A DNA stretch of 64,000 nt, taken from the NCBI GenBank assembly GCA_020161665.1, contig JAIUPA010000029.1, positions 1 through 64,000 of the forward strand, given 5' to 3'. This document shows, piece after piece, positions 9,836 through 18,469 of this stretch (position 1 is the first letter of the stretch; every line of letters starts with the position of its first letter). A model generated the notes under the pieces. That model saw only the letters and a program-made list of their open reading frames with translations. It ran no database searches and had not been told where the DNA came from. Source of the DNA: Pseudomonadota bacterium. GTDB lineage: Bacteria > Pseudomonadota > Alphaproteobacteria > Rhizobiales > Rhizobiaceae. The position numbers and the translations under genes are program-made.

Positions 9836-10777
9836 GTGAGCTTTTTTGACAGATTGCAGCCTTACCACGTCTATCCAACGGATGAGCTGGACCTGGCACG
9901 GGAAATGTTCAGGCGGTCCGTTTCACAGGTCGAGATCGAAATCTTTTCCTATTGCAATCGCCGTTGCTGGTTCTGTCCAAACGATCACATCGATCGCATC
10001 ACGCAAAACATATACATGCGGCCCGAGCTTTATTCCTCGATCATTTCTCAGCTTTCCTCGATCCAGTATTCCGGAATGATCACCTACAGCCGGTATAACG
10101 AGCCGCTGGCGGACAGGATCATTCTTGATCGTCTTCGGGAAGCCCGGGCCGGGCTGCCCAACGCATTGCTGCATACCAATACGAATGGCGATTATCTCGA
10201 TTGGGACTACCTCAACGAGCTTTACGACGCCGGTATGCGCTCGCTGAACATCCAGATCTACCTGAAAAACCACGAACGATACGACCATAACAAGATTATC
10301 AAGCGTGGCGAGCAGACCCTGCGACGCCTCAAAATTCCGCATGTCATGACCGTCAACCAGCCGGGCGTGTGGTACGAGATGAAGCTGGAATTCAAGGATA
10401 TGAAGATCCGTCTTTATGGCCGTAATTTCGAGATTAACGGCACCAGCCGCGGCGATCAGGTCGACATCAAGAAGGATTATGTCCGCACCATGCCGTGCAA
10501 CATTCCCTTCTGGAATGTGTATGTGGACTACAACGGCAAGATGGTGCCGTGCTGCAACTACCGCTCTGACATCGAGGCGCACGAACCTTACGTCCTGAAT
10601 GACCTCAACGAACAGCCCGATATTTTCCTGAGCTATGCCAGCCCGCAGTCCGCCGACTTCCGCCGCGCCATGCTCAGCTTCGATAAAAAGCCCGGCGCCT
10701 GTTCGAACTGTCATTTCGGGCTTGAGAATCTGAATCCCATGCAAATCGAAAAGATCGCCTCGACCCGCGCCGCGTGA
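9836..10777 (+). CDS. Radical SAM/SPASM domain protein
   Basis: GTG at 9836 with AAAGG upstream gives a 313-residue protein. IEIFSYCNRRCWFCPNDH carries the CxxxCxxC motif that binds the SAM-cleaving [4Fe-4S] cluster (about residues 39-46). The C-terminal part has PCNIPFWNVYVDYNGKMVPC directly followed by a second cysteine, and later GACSNCHFG, the cysteines of a SPASM auxiliary cluster. Members oxidise or modify peptides or sugars. The substrate here is unknown. The gene diverges from the FkbH-like gene, so the two probably share a pathway. Confidence 0.82.
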   Translation: MSFFDRLQPYHVYPTDELDLAREMFRRSVSQVEIEIFSYCNRRCWFCPNDHIDRITQNIYMRPELYSSIISQLSSIQYSGMITYSRYNEPLADRIILDRLREARAGLPNALLHTNTNGDYLDWDYLNELYDAGMRSLNIQIYLKNHERYDHNKIIKRGEQTLRRLKIPHVMTVNQPGVWYEMKLEFKDMKIRLYGRNFEINGTSRGDQVDIKKDYVRTMPCNIPFWNVYVDYNGKMVPCCNYRSDIEAHEPYVLNDLNEQPDIFLSYASPQSADFRRAMLSFDKKPGACSNCHFGLENLNPMQIEKIASTRAA

Positions 10778-10800
10778 GGGTCTGAAGCGGCATTTCCATC

Positions 10801-10885
10801 AGGTGCTTTCAGTTCGCGATCAAGCTTGAGTGCTGGCTTTCATCCTGGGTGGCCAAATATGCCGGGCCAACACGAACGGGACAGC
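10801..10885 (-). pseudogene. 3'-end fragment of an ABC substrate-binding protein gene
   Basis: About 80 bases match the 3' end of the binding-protein gene at 29598-30674. On the minus strand the fragment reads RVGPAYLATQDESQHSSLIAN where the intact gene reads RIGPALLAAQDESQRSSFIAN. The next codon is TGA here and TGG in the intact gene. Upstream bases do not match, so this is a small remnant of a duplicated or deleted paralogue. Confidence 0.75.
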
Positions 10886-11173
10886 AAATCGTCAATCTCC
10901 GAAATTCTGGCAGGATAACCCGGTGTAAGGACGGTGTGCACGCCGATGACCGCGGGGACTTCGCTCCGTCCCGCAATCTGCCAGTGCCGACTAATATTAT
11001 ATTCAAATCAATGATTTAAATTTTGTGCGGCGGAAATCTGCCTTGCTGCTGGCGGGGGATTGCCGCGAAATTGGGCTGTTTCCGGGTGCGTAGAATTGAC
11101 GCAACTCACATCACTTCGCATAACTTGCCATCCCCCGCGAGGAGGCGGGTGAAAATGCATTCGGGAGGAAGAT
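10886..11173. other. Leader/promoter region of the TAXI-TRAP operon
   Basis: About 290 bases without a gene. It holds an AT-rich patch at 10990-11020 and ends with a good Shine-Dalgarno, GGGAGGAAG, 5 bases before the ATG at 11174. TGGCGGGGGATTGC at 11050-11063 resembles a sigma54 -24/-12 promoter, but GG and GC are 9 rather than 10 bases apart. Confidence 0.35.
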
Positions 11174-12121
11174 ATGAAAATTCGCACCAGTTTTGCGATG
11201 GCTTTTGCGTGCGCGCTTGCCATCGGCGCGCCTAAGGCAAACGCCGAGCAGTTCATCAACGTGCTGACCGGCGGAACGTCCGGCGTCTACTATCCGCTGG
11301 GCGTTGCCCTGTCGGACATTTATGCCAAGGGCATTGAAGGTTCGCGCACCCAGGTGCAGGCCACCAAGGCCTCCGTCGAGAACCTCAACCTGATCCAGCA
11401 GGGCAAGGGTGAAATCGCCTTCACCCTTGGCGATGCCCTGACCATGGCCTGGGACGGCAACGCGGAAGCGGGCTTCAAGGCGCCGCTCAAGAAGCTGCGG
11501 ATCATTGCTGCCATCTATCCGAACTACGTGCAGATTGCGGCGCTGAAGGAAGCGGGCATCACGACCATTGCCGACATGAAGGGCAAGACGCTTTCGGTCG
11601 GTGCGGCGAAGTCCGGCACCGAGTTGAATGCGCGCGCCATCCTGGGTGCCGCAGGCCTGAGCTACCCCGATCTGGGCAAGGTGGAATACCTGCCTTTCTC
11701 GGAATCGGTTGAACTGATGAAGAACCGCCAGCTTCAGGCGACCTTGCAGTCTTCGGGTCTTGGCAATGCGGCGATCAAGGATCTGGCCTCCAGCCAGGAG
11801 ATCAGTGTCGTGGCGATTCCGGAAGCTGTGGCCAAAGCCATGGGTGCGCCCTACATGGCCGCCAAAATTCCGGCCGGCACCTACAAGGGGCAGGACAGCG
11901 ACGTGTCAACGGTTGCGGTCGGCAACTATCTCGTGACGAATGAGGATGTCCCGGAAGAGGTTGTCTACAAGATGACCAAGCTGATCTTTGATCATCTGGA
12001 CACGCTGAAGGCGGCCCATAGCGCCGGTGCCAGCATTTCGCTCGATGAAGCGGCCAAGAACCCGCCGATCCCGCTGCATCCGGGTGCCGAGCGCTTTTAC
12101 CGCGAACAGGGCAAGCTCTAA
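11174..12121 (+). CDS. TRAP transporter substrate-binding protein, TAXI family
   Basis: Periplasmic binding protein of 315 residues with a Sec signal peptide ending around ANA-E (residue 24). The mature part begins QFINVLTGGTSGVYYPLG, the hallmark of the TAXI family. KLRIIAAIYPNYVQIAAL and KGKTLSVGAAKSGTE are also typical. TAXI proteins deliver organic acids or amino acids such as glutamate to a fused DctQM permease, which is the next gene. The ligand cannot be read from sequence. A terminator-like hairpin separates it from the permease gene, which would raise its expression over that of the permease. Confidence 0.93.
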   Translation: MKIRTSFAMAFACALAIGAPKANAEQFINVLTGGTSGVYYPLGVALSDIYAKGIEGSRTQVQATKASVENLNLIQQGKGEIAFTLGDALTMAWDGNAEAGFKAPLKKLRIIAAIYPNYVQIAALKEAGITTIADMKGKTLSVGAAKSGTELNARAILGAAGLSYPDLGKVEYLPFSESVELMKNRQLQATLQSSGLGNAAIKDLASSQEISVVAIPEAVAKAMGAPYMAAKIPAGTYKGQDSDVSTVAVGNYLVTNEDVPEEVVYKMTKLIFDHLDTLKAAHSAGASISLDEAAKNPPIPLHPGAERFYREQGKL

Positions 12122-12149
12122 CCCATTGATCAGACCAAGCGATGAAAGA

Positions 12150-12178
12150 GGGCGGTTCTTCAGGTGCCGCCCCTTTTT
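12150..12178 (+). terminator. Attenuator-like hairpin between binding protein and permease genes
   Basis: GGGCGG (12150-12155) pairs with CCGCCC (12167-12172) around an 11-base loop and is followed by CTTTTT. In transporter operons such partial terminators after the binding-protein gene lower expression of the membrane component. Confidence 0.6.
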
Positions 12179-12205
12179 GATCCTGTGGGAGAGGAAAAAC
12201 AAAAA

Positions 12206-14287
12206 ATGACCGAAATATCCGTGGCACAAACGACCGAGGCCGCGCATGATCCTCTGGGCGACGGCTTCCCGTCGCATCTCGTCGGGCGCATTCTGTTCTG
12301 GCTGGCCGTCGTCTTTTCCCTGTTTCAGATTTCAACTGCGGCACATCTCATCGATATGCCGAGCCAGATTGCCCGTGCGCTGCATGTCGGCTTCCTGATG
12401 GCGCTCGGCTTTCCGCTTCTGGCGCTGGTGAAAAAGCGAAGCGCGGTGGCTAAGATCGCCATCTATGCGCTGGCCGCCATCGGGGTTGCCGTCGCACTCT
12501 ATCAGTCCTTCGACTACACCGAATTGCTGCTGCGGGCGGGTGATCCCCTGCCCCGCGATATCTGGTTCGGCGTGGGCGCGCTGGTGGCCGTATTTGCCGC
12601 CGCATGGCTGTTGATGGGCGGCGCCTTGCCCATCATAACCGGCTTTTTCCTGACCTATGCATTGCTTGGCCAATATCTGCCCGCGCCGCTTAACCACCGC
12701 GGTTATGATTTCGCTCAGGTGGTCGAACATCTGACCTACGGGACCGAAGGCATCTACGGCATTCCGGTCTATGTCTCGTCGACCTACATCTTCCTGTTCA
12801 TCCTGTTCGGGGCCTTCCTCGAAAAGGCCGGCATGATCAAGCTTTTCACGGATGTTTCGCTGGCAGCGGTTGGCCACATGACGGGTGGCCCGGCCAAGGT
12901 GTCGGTACTGTCATCCGCCCTGATGGGAACGATTTCCGGTTCGGGGGTGGCGAATGTGGTCACCACCGGGCAATTCACCATCCCCTTGATGAAGCGTTTC
13001 GGTTACAGCCCGGCCTTTGCGGGCGGTGTCGAGGCGACAGCCAGCATGGGCGGGCAGATCATGCCCCCTGTCATGGGCGCGGTGGCCTTCATCATGGCCG
13101 AAACACTCGGCGTCCAGTATATCGAGATCGTCAAGGCAGCGCTCATCCCGGCCATCCTCTATTTCCTCGGTGTGTTCTGGATGGTTCATCTCGAGGCCGG
13201 CAAACGCGGGCTTCGCGGTCTTGCCAAGGACGCGTTGCCGTCCGCGCGCAAGGCCTTGCGTGAAGGCTGGTACCTGCTTCTGCCGCTGGCGGCGCTTGTC
13301 TGGCTGCTCTTTTCGGGCTTTACCCCGCTTTATGCCGGAACGGTGGGTCTTGCGCTGACCCTTCTGCTGATTCTGGGCGGCTCGGCGGTGCTCGGATTGC
13401 CCGAGGGCGTGCTGCGGATCATCTTCTGGCTCGGTCTTGGTCTGATCGCAGCCGCCTTCTTCGCGCTTGGCCTGTGGGTCATCCTGTCGGCCCTGATCGT
13501 TCTGGGTGCGATTGCGCTTGCCAGCAAGGGTGGACGTGAAACGCTTGGCATCTGCCGTGACAGTCTAGCCGATGGTGCCCGCACGGCGCTTCCCGTCGGC
13601 ATTGCCTGCGCGCTGGTCGGTGTGATCATCGGTGTCATGACGCTGACCGGGGCGGCCAACACCTTTGGCCAGTTCATCGTCGGCGTCGGGGAAAGCTCGC
13701 TGTTCCTGTCGCTCATCCTGACCATGGTCACCTGCCTGATCCTGGGCATGGGCATCCCGACGATCCCGAACTACATCATCACCTCGTCGATTGCCGGTCC
13801 GGCCCTTCTGGCGCTCGGCGTACCGCTGATCGTCAGCCACATGTTCGTTTTCTACTTCGGCATTCTCGCCGATCTGACGCCGCCGGTGGCTTTGGCCTGC
13901 TTTGCAGCCGCACCCATTGCCCGCGAAAGCGGACTGAAGATCAGCCTTGAGGCCGTCAAGATTGCGGCTGCGGGGTTCGTCGTGCCCTTCATGGCGGTCT
14001 ACAGCCCGGCGCTCATGTTGCAGGATGGTGGAGCGATGGCGCTTGCCATTGGCTATTGGCCGGCCGTTGCCTACGTCGCGTTCAAGGCGGCCCTGGCTCT
14101 GGCCCTGTGGGGCGTCGCGGTGATCGGCTGGCTTGGCCGTCCACTGGCACCCTGGCAGCGGGTTTTCGCCATGTTGGCCTCGTTCAGTCTGGTGGCGGCC
14201 CTGCCCCTGACCGATGAGATCGGCTTCGTTCTCTTCGTGCTGTTTGCCGGGATGATATGGCGCCAGACCCGCAAGGCGCCTGCATGA
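12206..14287 (+). CDS. TRAP transporter fused permease (4TM/12TM, TAXI-type)
   Basis: A fused small and large membrane subunit of 693 residues and many hydrophobic helices. It carries DctM-type signatures such as SSALMGTISGSGVANVVTTG, ASMGGQIMPPVMGAVAFIMA and LGMGIPTIPNYI. It couples a sodium gradient to uptake of the solute bound by the preceding TAXI protein. The ATG at 12206 is chosen because the earlier in-frame codons lie in the hairpin region and the family starts about here. Its last bases overlap the next gene as ATGA. Confidence 0.93.
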   Translation: MTEISVAQTTEAAHDPLGDGFPSHLVGRILFWLAVVFSLFQISTAAHLIDMPSQIARALHVGFLMALGFPLLALVKKRSAVAKIAIYALAAIGVAVALYQSFDYTELLLRAGDPLPRDIWFGVGALVAVFAAAWLLMGGALPIITGFFLTYALLGQYLPAPLNHRGYDFAQVVEHLTYGTEGIYGIPVYVSSTYIFLFILFGAFLEKAGMIKLFTDVSLAAVGHMTGGPAKVSVLSSALMGTISGSGVANVVTTGQFTIPLMKRFGYSPAFAGGVEATASMGGQIMPPVMGAVAFIMAETLGVQYIEIVKAALIPAILYFLGVFWMVHLEAGKRGLRGLAKDALPSARKALREGWYLLLPLAALVWLLFSGFTPLYAGTVGLALTLLLILGGSAVLGLPEGVLRIIFWLGLGLIAAAFFALGLWVILSALIVLGAIALASKGGRETLGICRDSLADGARTALPVGIACALVGVIIGVMTLTGAANTFGQFIVGVGESSLFLSLILTMVTCLILGMGIPTIPNYIITSSIAGPALLALGVPLIVSHMFVFYFGILADLTPPVALACFAAAPIARESGLKISLEAVKIAAAGFVVPFMAVYSPALMLQDGGAMALAIGYWPAVAYVAFKAALALALWGVAVIGWLGRPLAPWQRVFAMLASFSLVAALPLTDEIGFVLFVLFAGMIWRQTRKAPA

Positions 14288-14655
14288 GTGCAGCGCTTTG
14301 CCTCATCGCGGGAGGGCTGATCTTCGCCCTCCCCTCCGATGGTCGCTTTCGCCTTGAATGGACCCACTCGGTCGAAAAGGTAAAGTGGCGGGAGGAGTGG
14401 CAGCAGACGCCGGATGGTTTGACGTTGGAGCGGGCCGCCATCAAGGGATCGGGAGCAGGCATGGAGCCCGGCCCCGATGCTCGCCTTGTCGATGGCTGGC
14501 TTGTATGGTCTCCTCAGATTCGACCTTTACCCTCCCTTGTCATTGCGTCCTCGGGTATGACTGTCTCGGGCTGGACACTGTGTGCGGGTGAGACGTGCAG
14601 GGTGCTGGGGGAAAAGGCGGGGGAGGCCATCACACTGCGCCCCTGCCAGAAATGA
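14284..14655 (+). CDS. DUF1850 domain protein
   Basis: 123 residues starting at the ATGA overlap with the permease. A hydrophobic N-terminus suggests membrane anchoring or export. The core FRLEWTHSVEKVKWREEW fits DUF1850, small proteins found almost only in TAXI-TRAP operons and thought to help that transporter. Two cysteines near the C-terminus (CAGETC) could form a disulfide outside the cytoplasm. The role is inferred from context only. Confidence 0.8.
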   Translation: MSAALCLIAGGLIFALPSDGRFRLEWTHSVEKVKWREEWQQTPDGLTLERAAIKGSGAGMEPGPDARLVDGWLVWSPQIRPLPSLVIASSGMTVSGWTLCAGETCRVLGEKAGEAITLRPCQK

Positions 14656-14674
14656 GGCATTTCAAGCCAAGGCG

Positions 14675-16474
14675 ATGGCCACAAATCGCGACAAGCTTGA
14701 TGCGTGGGAGAGCAAAACCGTGTTGAAATTGGGCCGCAGGACGATCCATTGGCAGGTCATCATTGTGGCTGCGCTGATTTGCGGTGCACTGAGTTGGCAG
14801 GTCTCCTACTCGTCCCTGATCCGTCGGCTCGACCAGAGCCTGATCCTGTCAGGACATGCCCTGACCGTCGAAATCGAACGGTTTCGTTATCTTCCTGCCG
14901 TGGCGGGCGAAGATGCCCGTATTCAGGCGGCACTGCGCGCACCCGATGACGCTTCGGCGATCCTCGGCGCCAACGGCTATCTCCAGACATTGGTCGAGAC
15001 TTCGGGTGCAACGCATCTCTATCTTCTGGATGCCAACGGCGTGACCATCGCTGCGTCAAACTGGAAGCAGCCGGAAAGCTTCATGGGGCAGGATTACAGC
15101 TTTCGCCCCTATTTCAAGGATGCGCTGGCCGGCGGCAGCGGGGCCTTTTATGCGATTGGTGTGACGACGCGGCTGCCGGGTTATTTTCTGGCGGCCCGCG
15201 TTGTTCTGCCCGACGGGATCGCGGGCGTCGTGGTCGTCAAGATCGATCTCACCTCGCTGCGTGATACGTGGAGCCGGGTGGGGCAGGACACGGCTGTGAC
15301 CGACGCGGACGGCGTGATCTTTCTGGCCTCGGATCCCGCCTGGCTTTATCGCCCGCTGGAACCGTTGTCACCGGAGGTTCTGGCCCGCCTCGAGACGGTG
15401 CAGACCTATGCGGGCACCAATATCGCGGCGGCTCGGCCGCTGACACAAACTCCCTTCGGGCTGATCCACGGCAAGGGTAACCGGCTGTTGGCAAGCCGCC
15501 TGACCGACTTTGGTCCGAACTGGCGCGTGCTTGCGGCAGCACCGCTGGCGCCAGCGTTTGGTATTGCTACGCTCGGCGCACTGGTGGGAGCCTTGCTGGC
15601 GGCCCTGACGCTCGGCTGGGGAAAAATCAGGCGTCAGCGTCAGGCACTTCTGGAAATGGAGCGCCATCATGCGACCTTGCTGGAGCAGCGCGTCAACGAG
15701 CGCACGGCAGAACTGAACCGTGAGATTGATGTTCGGCGCAAGACCGAGGATGAATTACGTTCGGCTCAGGAAAGCCTGATCCAGGCTGAGAAAATGGCCG
15801 CACTCGGGCGCATGTCGACCGCTATCGTACACGAGATCAGTCAGCCGCTCGCAGCCATGGAGGCGACCTTGCTGACGGCGACGCTTCTAGCCGAGGGCGC
15901 CGTTCCGGAGGCCTTACAGCGCGTCGAAACGGCCCGCGGACTGGTGAAGCGAATGCAGCGCACCACACGGCGCTTGAAGTCTTTTGCCCAGAAAGAAGTC
16001 ACCGAGACCGAACCCGTCGACCTTGTACCGGTGATCGAGGGGGCGATGGAAGTGATACAGCCGCGGGCCAAGGCTGCGGGTGTGATGCCCGAACTAAGGC
16101 CCATCGCCGCATCATGCCGGGTAGAGGCCGGTCGCGTGCGTCTGGAACAGGTGGTTGTGAACCTGCTGGTCAATGCACTTGATGCCGTGGAAGGCCGCGA
16201 CGGCGCGAAAGTCGAGGTCGCGTTGACGCTCACCCCGGACGAGGCCCGTATCACGGTCGAGGATAATGGTCCGGGCATTGACCCGGATGTCATGCCGAGA
16301 GTGAGCGAGCCGTTCTTCACGACGAAATCCAAAAGCGAGGGGCTGGGCCTTGGTCTGGCGATTTCCAACGAGATCATTGAATCCTTCGGCGGGAAGATCG
16401 ATCTTGAACCGCGTGAAGGCGGCGGGCTTCGCGCCAGCGTTCGCCTGCCCCGGCTGGAAGGAAAAGACCCATGA
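14675..16474 (+). CDS. Sensor histidine kinase, DctB-type
   Basis: A 599-residue membrane kinase. TM1 is around residues 25-45, then a periplasmic Cache-type domain (FMGQDYSFRPYFKDAL is typical), TM2 around residues 295-315, and a coiled-coil stretch. The HisKA motif is STAIVHEISQPLAAM with the phospho-acceptor His. N box VNALDAV, DNGPGIDPD and GLGLGLAIS form the ATPase. DctB senses C4-dicarboxylates, and this relative probably senses the substrate of the adjacent TRAP system. ATG 14675 avoids the long overlap with the DUF1850 gene that the longest frame would need. Confidence 0.88.
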   Translation: MATNRDKLDAWESKTVLKLGRRTIHWQVIIVAALICGALSWQVSYSSLIRRLDQSLILSGHALTVEIERFRYLPAVAGEDARIQAALRAPDDASAILGANGYLQTLVETSGATHLYLLDANGVTIAASNWKQPESFMGQDYSFRPYFKDALAGGSGAFYAIGVTTRLPGYFLAARVVLPDGIAGVVVVKIDLTSLRDTWSRVGQDTAVTDADGVIFLASDPAWLYRPLEPLSPEVLARLETVQTYAGTNIAAARPLTQTPFGLIHGKGNRLLASRLTDFGPNWRVLAAAPLAPAFGIATLGALVGALLAALTLGWGKIRRQRQALLEMERHHATLLEQRVNERTAELNREIDVRRKTEDELRSAQESLIQAEKMAALGRMSTAIVHEISQPLAAMEATLLTATLLAEGAVPEALQRVETARGLVKRMQRTTRRLKSFAQKEVTETEPVDLVPVIEGAMEVIQPRAKAAGVMPELRPIAASCRVEAGRVRLEQVVVNLLVNALDAVEGRDGAKVEVALTLTPDEARITVEDNGPGIDPDVMPRVSEPFFTTKSKSEGLGLGLAISNEIIESFGGKIDLEPREGGGLRASVRLPRLEGKDP

Positions 16475-17805
16475 AGGATGAGCCTCAGGCCACGCTGTCG
16501 CCGCCGTTGATCCATGTCGTGGATGATGACGGCGATCACCTGGCCGCTCTGTGCGATCTTCTGGAGGCGCGCGGTTACACGGTGGAAGGGTTTTCCTCCG
16601 CCGAAAGTGCCTATGATAGCCCCGTGACGCCCGACCTTGTGATTTCGGACCTGCGGATGCCAGGCTGGGACGGGCTTGATCTTCTCGGGCATTTGCGCGT
16701 TCGCCATCCAGACCTTGCTGTCATTCTCCTGACAGGTCATGGCGATGTGCCCCATGCCGTAAGCGCCATGCGGCTTGGGGCCGAGGATTTTCTGGAAAAG
16801 CCCTATGACGGCGCGCATCTGATTGCCGTCATTGACCGTGCGCTTCGCAATGTGGCGACGCGCGCCGAAGTGACCCGATTGCGTGCGGAGCTCAATCAAA
16901 AGTCACAGGCCGCCCTTCTCGGCCAGTCGGCGGCCATTCAGGAATTGCGCGAACGGATCGCGGCGCTTGCGCCCTTGACGGTTGATATCGTCGTGACCGG
17001 AGAGACGGGCACCGGCAAGGAACTGGCCGCTCGCGCTTTGCATGAGGCAAGCCCCCGCCGGGACGGGCCGTTCATCGCCATCAATTGCGCGGCACTTCCT
17101 GAAGCGCTCTTTGAGATCGAGATGTTTGGCCATGTGGCGGGGGCCTTCCCCGGGGCGGGTGACAAGCCGGGCAAGCTCGAGGCTGCGACGGGCGGAACCC
17201 TCGTGCTTGATGAGATCGAGGCCATGCCGCATACCCTTCAGGCCAAGCTGTTGCGCGTTCTGGAAGAGCGCGGCGTCGTGCGTCTCGGCGAACATCAGAT
17301 GCGCCCGCTCGATTTGCGGCTGATTGCACTCAGTCGCGTCGATCTGAAAGAACTGACGCTTGATGGCACCTTCCGGCCCGAGCTTTATTTCCGGATTGCC
17401 GGAAGCGGCATCCAGATGCCGGCGCTGCGCGAGACCGGAAACGACATTGCGCTGATCTTCACGCATTTCGTGACGCAGGCGGCGCGGCGCGCCAATCTGC
17501 CGGTGCCGCCCATTGATTATGCATTGCGCCAACGCCTGATGCGCCGTCCATGGCCCGGCAATATGCGCGAGTTGCGAGCGGTGGCCGAGCGCTATGCGCT
17601 GAACATCGAGCAGCCCGACATTGCCGCGGCCCCGCCTGTCAGCCAGGAAAGCCTTGCGGACCGCGTAGCGGCCTTCGAGGCCCGGGAAATCCGCACGACC
17701 CTTGAACGTTGCCGGGGCAATACCGAACGCGCGGCACAGGTTCTCGGCATGGCGCGCCGAACCTTAAGCGACAAGATACACCGGTATGGGATCCGCCTCG
17801 ATTGA
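16471..17805 (+). CDS. Sigma54-type response regulator, DctD-like, with GAFPGA loop
   Basis: 444 residues: receiver domain (residues 8-120; VVDDD acidic pocket, phospho-acceptor Asp in VISDLRMPGWDG, Lys in LEKPYDG), AAA+ domain (Walker A GETGTGKE, Walker B-type LVLDEIE) and C-terminal Fis-type helix-turn-helix. It should activate sigma54-dependent transcription of the TRAP operon. The sigma54-contact loop reads GAFPGA rather than GAFTGA, and the preceding ELFGHE block is EMFGHV. Both positions are nearly invariant in active members, so it may work without sigma54 or be altered. It overlaps the kinase gene as ATGA. Confidence 0.88.
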   Translation: MKDEPQATLSPPLIHVVDDDGDHLAALCDLLEARGYTVEGFSSAESAYDSPVTPDLVISDLRMPGWDGLDLLGHLRVRHPDLAVILLTGHGDVPHAVSAMRLGAEDFLEKPYDGAHLIAVIDRALRNVATRAEVTRLRAELNQKSQAALLGQSAAIQELRERIAALAPLTVDIVVTGETGTGKELAARALHEASPRRDGPFIAINCAALPEALFEIEMFGHVAGAFPGAGDKPGKLEAATGGTLVLDEIEAMPHTLQAKLLRVLEERGVVRLGEHQMRPLDLRLIALSRVDLKELTLDGTFRPELYFRIAGSGIQMPALRETGNDIALIFTHFVTQAARRANLPVPPIDYALRQRLMRRPWPGNMRELRAVAERYALNIEQPDIAAAPPVSQESLADRVAAFEAREIRTTLERCRGNTERAAQVLGMARRTLSDKIHRYGIRLD

Positions 17806-18089
17806 CAGGTACAGGTCCGCACCCTGATCAATTCGCCGTTTCTTCGGCGTTGCGGGGGTCAGTCTTCGGCGCCGATGGGTGGGGTCAACTGCAATGCCGG
17901 AACGGAATTGCCAAGTTGTTTGCGGTTGTCTGCGGGCTATGTCAGGGAACCCGATTTACACCGATGATGAGGGGCAATTTGCCAGAACGGCGCTTGCGAA
18001 AATCGACTTGGTTTCCAACTCCAGGACTGTCCCAGAATTTGTGAAAACTGCATCGGCGCCCGTCAAACCCCAATCAAAACGGAAACAGC
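17806..18089. other. Intergenic stretch after dctD-like gene; nothing recognised
   Basis: About 280 bases between convergent units. Short open frames lack motifs and ribosome-binding sites. No clear terminator was found for either side. Confidence 0.35.
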
Positions 18090-18380
18090 CTACTGCACAC
18101 TCGGGTGAAGTTCGTTCCCAACAGCCGGGCCGTCACTCACAGGCGACGAGTATGAGCTCTCTTGCTCGGCATCTTCCATTAGCGACATTAAAGCCATCTC
18201 GATGAAATAGGTCGACATTTCAAGGTTCAATTTCTTGGCTCGCTGACACACGTAGGAGACCATCCGACCAAGGGCCAAAATTTCTTCGACCTGGCCCTCT
18301 TCCGTTACATTTTCTTCGATAACCGCCATTCTCGCCTCAATAATGTCCGGGTTGAATCTCTTGCCAACGCTCGTTGGCAC
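18090..18380 (-). CDS. Hypothetical protein (96 aa)
   Basis: The product is acidic and mostly helical in appearance. The core ILALGRMVSYVCQRAKKLNL followed by EMSTYFIEMALMSLMED looks like a small all-alpha domain. The last 20 residues are Ser/Pro-rich and probably disordered. The start may be the internal ATG encoding MAVIEEN, at residue 18. Function unknown. It lies downstream of the XRE regulator on the same strand, beside the YcaO operon, and could be part of that system or its regulation. Confidence 0.5.
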   Translation of the reverse strand: MPTSVGKRFNPDIIEARMAVIEENVTEEGQVEEILALGRMVSYVCQRAKKLNLEMSTYFIEMALMSLMEDAEQESSYSSPVSDGPAVGNELHPSVQ

Positions 18381-18469
18381 CGGAAGATTGAAGCAAGTCG
18401 TGCGTTATTCGAGCGTCACTTTAGGGAATCCAGAATCAAATAAACGAAACATGCAACTTAAATGGATTA

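Noticed and set aside
11050..11063. Sigma54 promoter-like TGGCGGGGGATTGC before the TAXI gene
   Set aside because: The GG and GC elements are 9 instead of 10 bases apart, and this spacing is strict. Kept only as a note because a DctD-type regulator is in the operon.
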